NCBI GenBank assembly: GCA_029560585.1
Contig: JAKQKQ010000068.1
Location: 1-64,000, forward strand
Direction of reading: 5' to 3'
DNA length: 64,000 nt
From: Verrucomicrobiota bacterium
Lineage (GTDB): Bacteria; Verrucomicrobiota; Verrucomicrobiia; JADLBR01
How positions within the stretch are numbered: the first letter of the stretch is position 1; each line of letters opens with the position of its first letter. The position numbers and the translations under genes were made by a program. Of this stretch, positions 60,434 through 64,000 are shown one piece after another. A model generated the notes under the pieces. The model did no database searches. It was given only the letters and a program-made list of their open reading frames with translations, and had not been told where the DNA came from.

Positions 60434-61323
60434 CACCGACCTTGGCACAACTCGGGGAAGACCGCCTTATCGGCATGCTCACCCGCCGCTGGCCACGCTC
60501 GCATCGCACCTTGGCCGTCGGCGTCGGCGACGACTGCGCGGCCATCCGCACCAAGGGCTCCCGCCGCCTTCTGCTGCTGAAGACCGACGCGATCGTCGAG
60601 GGGGTCCACTTTCAACCGGGAGTGACGGCATGGAAAATTGGCTGGAAGGCATTGGCCCGTTGTCTCAGCGACATTGCCGCCATGGGGGGCGAACCCGACG
60701 CCGCGCTGGTGTGCCTCGCCGCGCCCGCGGGCACGCCTGCCGCACGGGTCCGGGGCGTCTACCGCGGCCTGGACCGATGCGCGGCGCGCTTCGGCGTGAC
60801 CATGGCCGGCGGTGAGACTGTTCGCGCCCAAGCGCTCTCGCTCACCGTGGCGGTGACCGGATGGGTCGCGGGCTCACGCATTCTGCTCCGTTCGGGCGCC
60901 CGTCCGGGCGATGCCCTCTGCGTCACCGGCCACCTCGGCGGTTCGGGCGGAGGCCATCACCTCACCTTCTGCCCCCGTCTCAAAGAGGCCCAGTGGCTCG
61001 CGCACCACACCCGGCCGTCCGCCATGATGGACCTCAGCGACGGTCTCGCGGCAGATCTGCCGCGCCTCTGCCGCGCGAGCGGCGTCGGTGCCTCCCTCGA
61101 CATCGCCAGCCTCCCCCTGCGCCGTGGCGCAACCCCGCGACAGGCGTTGGCCGATGGCGAAGATTTCGAATTGCTCTTCGCCACGCGACCCTCCCGCCTG
61201 CGCCAAATCTTGCACCGTTGGCCCTTTCCCACGCCGATCACGCGAATAGGCGAAATCACCGCGCGGCGCGGCATCCGCCCAAGTCTGGGATCCCATGGCT
61301 ACGACCACTTCCAACAGCCCTGA
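60430..61323 (+). CDS. thiL: Thiamine-monophosphate kinase
   Basis: This 297-residue enzyme makes thiamine diphosphate from thiamine monophosphate and ATP. The motifs are GEDRLIGML, VGDDCAAI, KTDAIVEGVHF, ALARCLSDIAAMGGEP, GGETV and the MMDLSDGLAADLPRL block with the metal Asp. The C-terminal ADGEDFELLF fits. It is slightly shorter than E. coli ThiL (325). It overlaps the CPBP gene by 4 nt at its start and tsaE by 29 nt at its end. Thiamine diphosphate is the cofactor of aceE nearby. Confidence 0.95.
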   Translation: MTPTLAQLGEDRLIGMLTRRWPRSHRTLAVGVGDDCAAIRTKGSRRLLLLKTDAIVEGVHFQPGVTAWKIGWKALARCLSDIAAMGGEPDAALVCLAAPAGTPAARVRGVYRGLDRCAARFGVTMAGGETVRAQALSLTVAVTGWVAGSRILLRSGARPGDALCVTGHLGGSGGGHHLTFCPRLKEAQWLAHHTRPSAMMDLSDGLAADLPRLCRASGVGASLDIASLPLRRGATPRQALADGEDFELLFATRPSRLRQILHRWPFPTPITRIGEITARRGIRPSLGSHGYDHFQQP

Positions 61324-61726
61324 ACAGACTCGCCAGATCGCCTCGCGCTTCGCCGCCTCACTGCCGCAGGGGAGCATCGTCGCGGTCGAGGGCGAACTCG
61401 GGGCCGGCAAAACCCATTTCATCCAGGGTGCCGCCCGCGGCCTCGGCTTCCACGGGGCAGTCACCAGCCCCACGTTCACCATCGTCCACGAGTACCCCAC
61501 CGGCCAGGGCCCCGTGTTCCACATCGACCTCTATCGCATCGCTTCCCCAAGAGACACCGCCGCCCTTGGACTCGAAGAAATATTTGCCGCCGGACGCGCC
61601 ACCTTCATCGAATGGCCCGAGAGGCTCGGCGCCGAACTCCCCCCCACGGCGTTTCGTGTCCGGATCGCAATCGCCCCCGACCCCCAGCGCCAAATCGAAC
61701 TCCCCGACTCATCGGACCCCACATGA
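61295..61726 (+). CDS. tsaE: tRNA threonylcarbamoyladenosine biosynthesis ATPase TsaE
   Basis: This 143-residue P-loop ATPase is needed with TsaB and TsaD for t6A at position 37 of tRNAs. The Walker A is GELGAGKT (residues 33-40), followed by SPTFTIVHEY, FHIDLYRI and the FIEWPERL block with the Walker-B-like acidic residue. It overlaps thiL by 29 nt and tsaB by the ATGA, so it is made together with its functional partner. Confidence 0.95.
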   Translation: MATTTSNSPEQTRQIASRFAASLPQGSIVAVEGELGAGKTHFIQGAARGLGFHGAVTSPTFTIVHEYPTGQGPVFHIDLYRIASPRDTAALGLEEIFAAGRATFIEWPERLGAELPPTAFRVRIAIAPDPQRQIELPDSSDPT

Positions 61727-62325
61727 TTCTCGCCATCGAGACATCCTCGCCGCACCACTCGCTCTGTCTCGCGCGCCTCGACTCCCCAGAGGACATCCTC
61801 GCCACCGCCAATTGGTCCGGTGACGCTCGCGCGGGACGCCTGCTCGTGGAGCTCGATGCCATCCGGCAATACCTGCCCCGCGTCCGCCTGATCGCCGTCG
61901 GCACCGGCCCCGGCAGCTTTTCGGGCATCAGGGCCGCCATCAGCGCCGCCAAGGGCCTCCGGGCCGTCCTCGGCTGTCCCCTCGTCGGTGCCTGCAGCGC
62001 GGACGCCCTCGCAAAGGACCTGGCCCGCGTCTCGCGCCTCGGGGTGTTCGCCGACGCGAAACGCAATGAACTCTACCTGACCGAATTTGCCCTCGGCCGC
62101 CGCATCCGCGGCCCCGTCACCATACCCACCCGATCCCTCGATGACTGTCTCGCAAAACTCACTCTCGCCGTCAGTGCCGAACCCATCCCCGGCATCCCCG
62201 AGCGCGCATGGCCCGTCGCCGCCACCCTCGCCCAGTTCGCCGTCGAATCGTGGCGGCGCAACCCCGCAGCCAACCACGATCCGGAGCCCATTTACTTGAG
62301 GGGCCCCACCCCCCGCGACGGATAA
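61723..62325 (+). CDS. tsaB: tRNA threonylcarbamoyladenosine biosynthesis protein TsaB
   Basis: This 200-residue ASKHA-fold protein begins MILAIETSSPHHSLCL and has the signature IAVGTGPGSFSGIRAAISAAKGL. It is the inactive paralogue that pairs with TsaD and recruits TsaE. I start at 61723 (ATGA with the tsaE stop); the frame is open upstream to 61612 but within tsaE. TsaD is not in the window. The stop is 46 bp from a convergent Gfo/Idh gene. Confidence 0.95.
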   Translation: MILAIETSSPHHSLCLARLDSPEDILATANWSGDARAGRLLVELDAIRQYLPRVRLIAVGTGPGSFSGIRAAISAAKGLRAVLGCPLVGACSADALAKDLARVSRLGVFADAKRNELYLTEFALGRRIRGPVTIPTRSLDDCLAKLTLAVSAEPIPGIPERAWPVAATLAQFAVESWRRNPAANHDPEPIYLRGPTPRDG

Positions 62326-62371
62326 CGCGCCGCGCGCTACAAGCGGACCGCCATCCCCCGCCCTGGCGATC

Positions 62372-63682
62372 TCAAGATTTCAGGCCCGCCAAATCGCCAT
62401 CGTACTTCTCCTCCGACTTGAGCACGTCATCCCAACTTATGGTGCGCCCGCTGTAGGCCGCCATACGTCCCATGATCGCGATGAGGTTGCTCTGCACGCC
62501 GTATTTCACGCTGCCATTGGAGGCGTCCTTTGCGCGGACCAGTTCGTGGAACTTTCGAATGTTGCCCTGGGCCCCCTCCTGATAGAGGGCATCGGTCCTG
62601 CCACCCCGATAGAATGCGTTCCCCGCACCGCGCACCATCACGATGCCGCCGTACTCCGTCATCAGCGCGCCCTTCGATCCGTACATCCGGACGATGTGCT
62701 CCGGGACCATGCTCGCCTCAAATTGACGCGAGCTGAATGTCACGCCCACCTTGTCCGGGTACTCGTAGACCAGCGTGTAGTAGTCCCAACAATCCCCATG
62801 TTTCCGGACTTTGCCCGAGCCCACGCCCGTGCAGCGCAGCGGCGGCACATTGTTCATCGCCCAGTTCATCACATCGATCATGTGGATCTTCTGCTCCACC
62901 AGCGTGTCGCCCGAGAGGGCCCGGTAGAAAAGCCAGTTCTTCAGACGAGCCTCCGGGGTGCCCGGTTCCGCCTTGAGCCCGCACGGACCGCAGTGGTGGC
63001 TGGCCTGCCCAAAGACCATCTCGCCAAGCGCCCCGTCGTGAACGCGCTTGATCGCCTCGATGTAGAACTCGTTCACCCGGGTCTGAAAATCGACCAGGAA
63101 CACCAGCCCTTTCTTTGTGGCAAGGGCGCCGGTCTCCTCGACGAACTTGCATCCCGGCACGTCCACCGACAGCGGTTTCGCAATGTAGACGTTCAGGCCG
63201 GCATCGACCGCCGCCCGCGCGTGCATCGGATGAAAGTACGGGGGGCTGATTATCGCCACCGCATCGAGGCCGCCATTCCCAATGAGCCGCTCGTAAGCCT
63301 TCAAACCCGTGAATGTCTGCTCGGGCTTGAGCTGGAACTTTGCGGCGGCGGCATCCACCTTCTCCTTGAAATAGTCGGCCACCCCGGCGATCTCATAGCC
63401 GCCGTGCTCCCGGAACATCTTCGCGAGCCACACCCCCCGTTCTCCGCATCCGATCAGGCCAAGCCTGATCCGCGCGCAGCCCCCCGCATCGGCGGCCCGG
63501 GCAACGCTGAAACTCGCCAGCCAGGCGCCCCCCCCTGCCATCGAGGATGTCTTCAAAAACTGGCGCCGCGTCGTCGGCGCCGAATCCAACACTCGGCCCA
63601 ACCCCGCGTCCGCGGGCCTCCCAACATGTCCATCGGCGCTAACGGCCGCGATGCTGATCTCTCTCGATTCTGATGGTGTCAT
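62372..63682 (-). CDS. Second Tat-exported Gfo/Idh/MocA oxidoreductase
   Basis: This 436-residue protein has a Tat signal set back from the N-terminus (TTRRQFLKTSSMAGGGAW, residues 37-54). The Rossmann part follows (LGLIGCGERG, IAGVADY, DAVAIISPPYFH) and then an alpha/beta domain (DVMNWAMNNVPP, NGSVKYGVQSNLIAIMGRMAAYSG). The family motif EKP reads AKP here (YIAKPLSV): the Lys is kept but the Glu is lost. The N-terminal extension before the twin Arg is unusually long; AAAGGAT lies close before the ATG at 63682, which supports it. Sequence and signal differ clearly from the first Gfo/Idh protein of this window, so they are not recent copies. Confidence 0.87.
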   Translation of the reverse strand: MTPSESREISIAAVSADGHVGRPADAGLGRVLDSAPTTRRQFLKTSSMAGGGAWLASFSVARAADAGGCARIRLGLIGCGERGVWLAKMFREHGGYEIAGVADYFKEKVDAAAAKFQLKPEQTFTGLKAYERLIGNGGLDAVAIISPPYFHPMHARAAVDAGLNVYIAKPLSVDVPGCKFVEETGALATKKGLVFLVDFQTRVNEFYIEAIKRVHDGALGEMVFGQASHHCGPCGLKAEPGTPEARLKNWLFYRALSGDTLVEQKIHMIDVMNWAMNNVPPLRCTGVGSGKVRKHGDCWDYYTLVYEYPDKVGVTFSSRQFEASMVPEHIVRMYGSKGALMTEYGGIVMVRGAGNAFYRGGRTDALYQEGAQGNIRKFHELVRAKDASNGSVKYGVQSNLIAIMGRMAAYSGRTISWDDVLKSEEKYDGDLAGLKS

Positions 63683-63723
63683 GGATCCTTTCGCTCTTGT
63701 GGGTTGAATTCGGATGAGTTCCC

Positions 63724-64000
63724 TTAGAAATCCGATTTGATGCCCTCTCGCCGGGGCACGCCGTCCTCAGCCCGCCGCTGCCCACCCTCTTGTCGGTCTC
63801 CCTCAGTCCCCACCACGCGGAAGCCCCGCCGCGCGAGTCGCCCGGCCAAAAACCTCGCGCTCTGGCGAATGGCGCTCGTAGTGGATGCGGCGAAGGCAGG
63901 GGGCCGGCCCAGTCGCTCCAGCTTGGCCGTCCCCAGCGGGTGATACGGCAGGATGCTGATGCCGTCCAAGTTTGGCATCGACTCCAAAAGCGCCTCGATC
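63724..64000 (-). CDS. C-terminal part of a glycyl-radical-enzyme activating protein (radical SAM), cut by the window edge
   Basis: The frame enters from the right edge (IEALLES...) and ends at 63724. The segment GISILPYHPLGTAKLERLG is the C-terminal strand of pyruvate formate-lyase-type activating enzymes, where it reads ILPYHxxGxxKYxxLG. The remaining 60 residues form a helix and a basic tail. The Cys motif for the iron-sulfur cluster lies outside the window. It precedes the Gfo/Idh gene on the same strand with a 41-bp gap, so the two may be one operon, possibly with a glycyl-radical enzyme further right. Confidence 0.7.
   Translation of the reverse strand, partial: IEALLESMPNLDGISILPYHPLGTAKLERLGRPPAFAASTTSAIRQSARFLAGRLARRGFRVVGTEGDRQEGGQRRAEDGVPRREGIKSDF

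Overview
The window is a G+C-rich bacterial contig. The gene content suggests the PVC superphylum (planctomycete, lentisphaeral or verrucomicrobial type) or a neighbouring uncultured phylum such as Hydrogenedentes. The evidence is a Ser/Thr kinase carrying PEGA repeats and an FGE-sulfatase domain, the remains of a second kinase of the TPR/leucine-rich-repeat type, two Tat-exported Gfo/Idh/MocA oxidoreductases, a sugar cluster built from DUF4838, DUF5107, DUF6067-like and DUF6259-like proteins under a XylR-type AraC regulator, and dispersed REP-like palindromes. The lineage is inferred; no rRNA gene is present to settle it. I see no complete tRNA gene and no CRISPR array.

Layout. Positions 1-13,350 are accessory and partly decayed. 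They hold a frameshifted transposase, an intact four-gene ExbB/ExbD-like membrane cassette (1657-4855), an FHA-cyclase protein, a kinase gene whose N- and C-terminal parts lie in opposite orientation, fragments of an alginate-export porin and an LVIVD protein, katG, a Rieske protein, and short direct repeats. Positions 13,351-17,944 form a signalling module on the minus strand: a sigma-54 activator, then a four-gene operon (PATAN/DUF4388, MglA-like GTPase, Roadblock/LC7, CZB zinc domain) with a close match to a sigma-54 promoter in front of it. Positions 18,205-26,219 hold the kinase-PEGA-FGE protein and a divergent pair of sugar-nucleotide genes, one of which is a large kinase-nucleotidyltransferase fusion.

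Positions 26,262-33,650 carry a secreted Gfo/Idh oxidoreductase, a RhaT-family permease, and the housekeeping genes rpsA and tyrS. Positions 33,674-49,414 are a long minus-strand glycan-use operon: XylR-like regulator, DUF6259-like glycosidase, MFS permease, tandem-SIS sugar-phosphate protein, DUF4838 protein, clan GH-A glycosidase, DUF5107 protein and DUF6067-like glycosidase. It has no SusC/SusD pair. Positions 49,560-64,000 are mostly housekeeping: cobalamin adenosyltransferase, an M24 peptidase, two small envelope proteins, the aceE-aceF-lpd pyruvate dehydrogenase operon, and divergent from it sppA, a CPBP protease, thiL, tsaE and tsaB. A second Gfo/Idh protein and the tail of a glycyl-radical activating enzyme end the window.

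The best candidates for undescribed biology are the cassette at 1657-4855, which pairs one ExbB-like channel protein with two different single-span proteins that each carry an Asp in the membrane segment, and the sigma-54-controlled GTPase operon.
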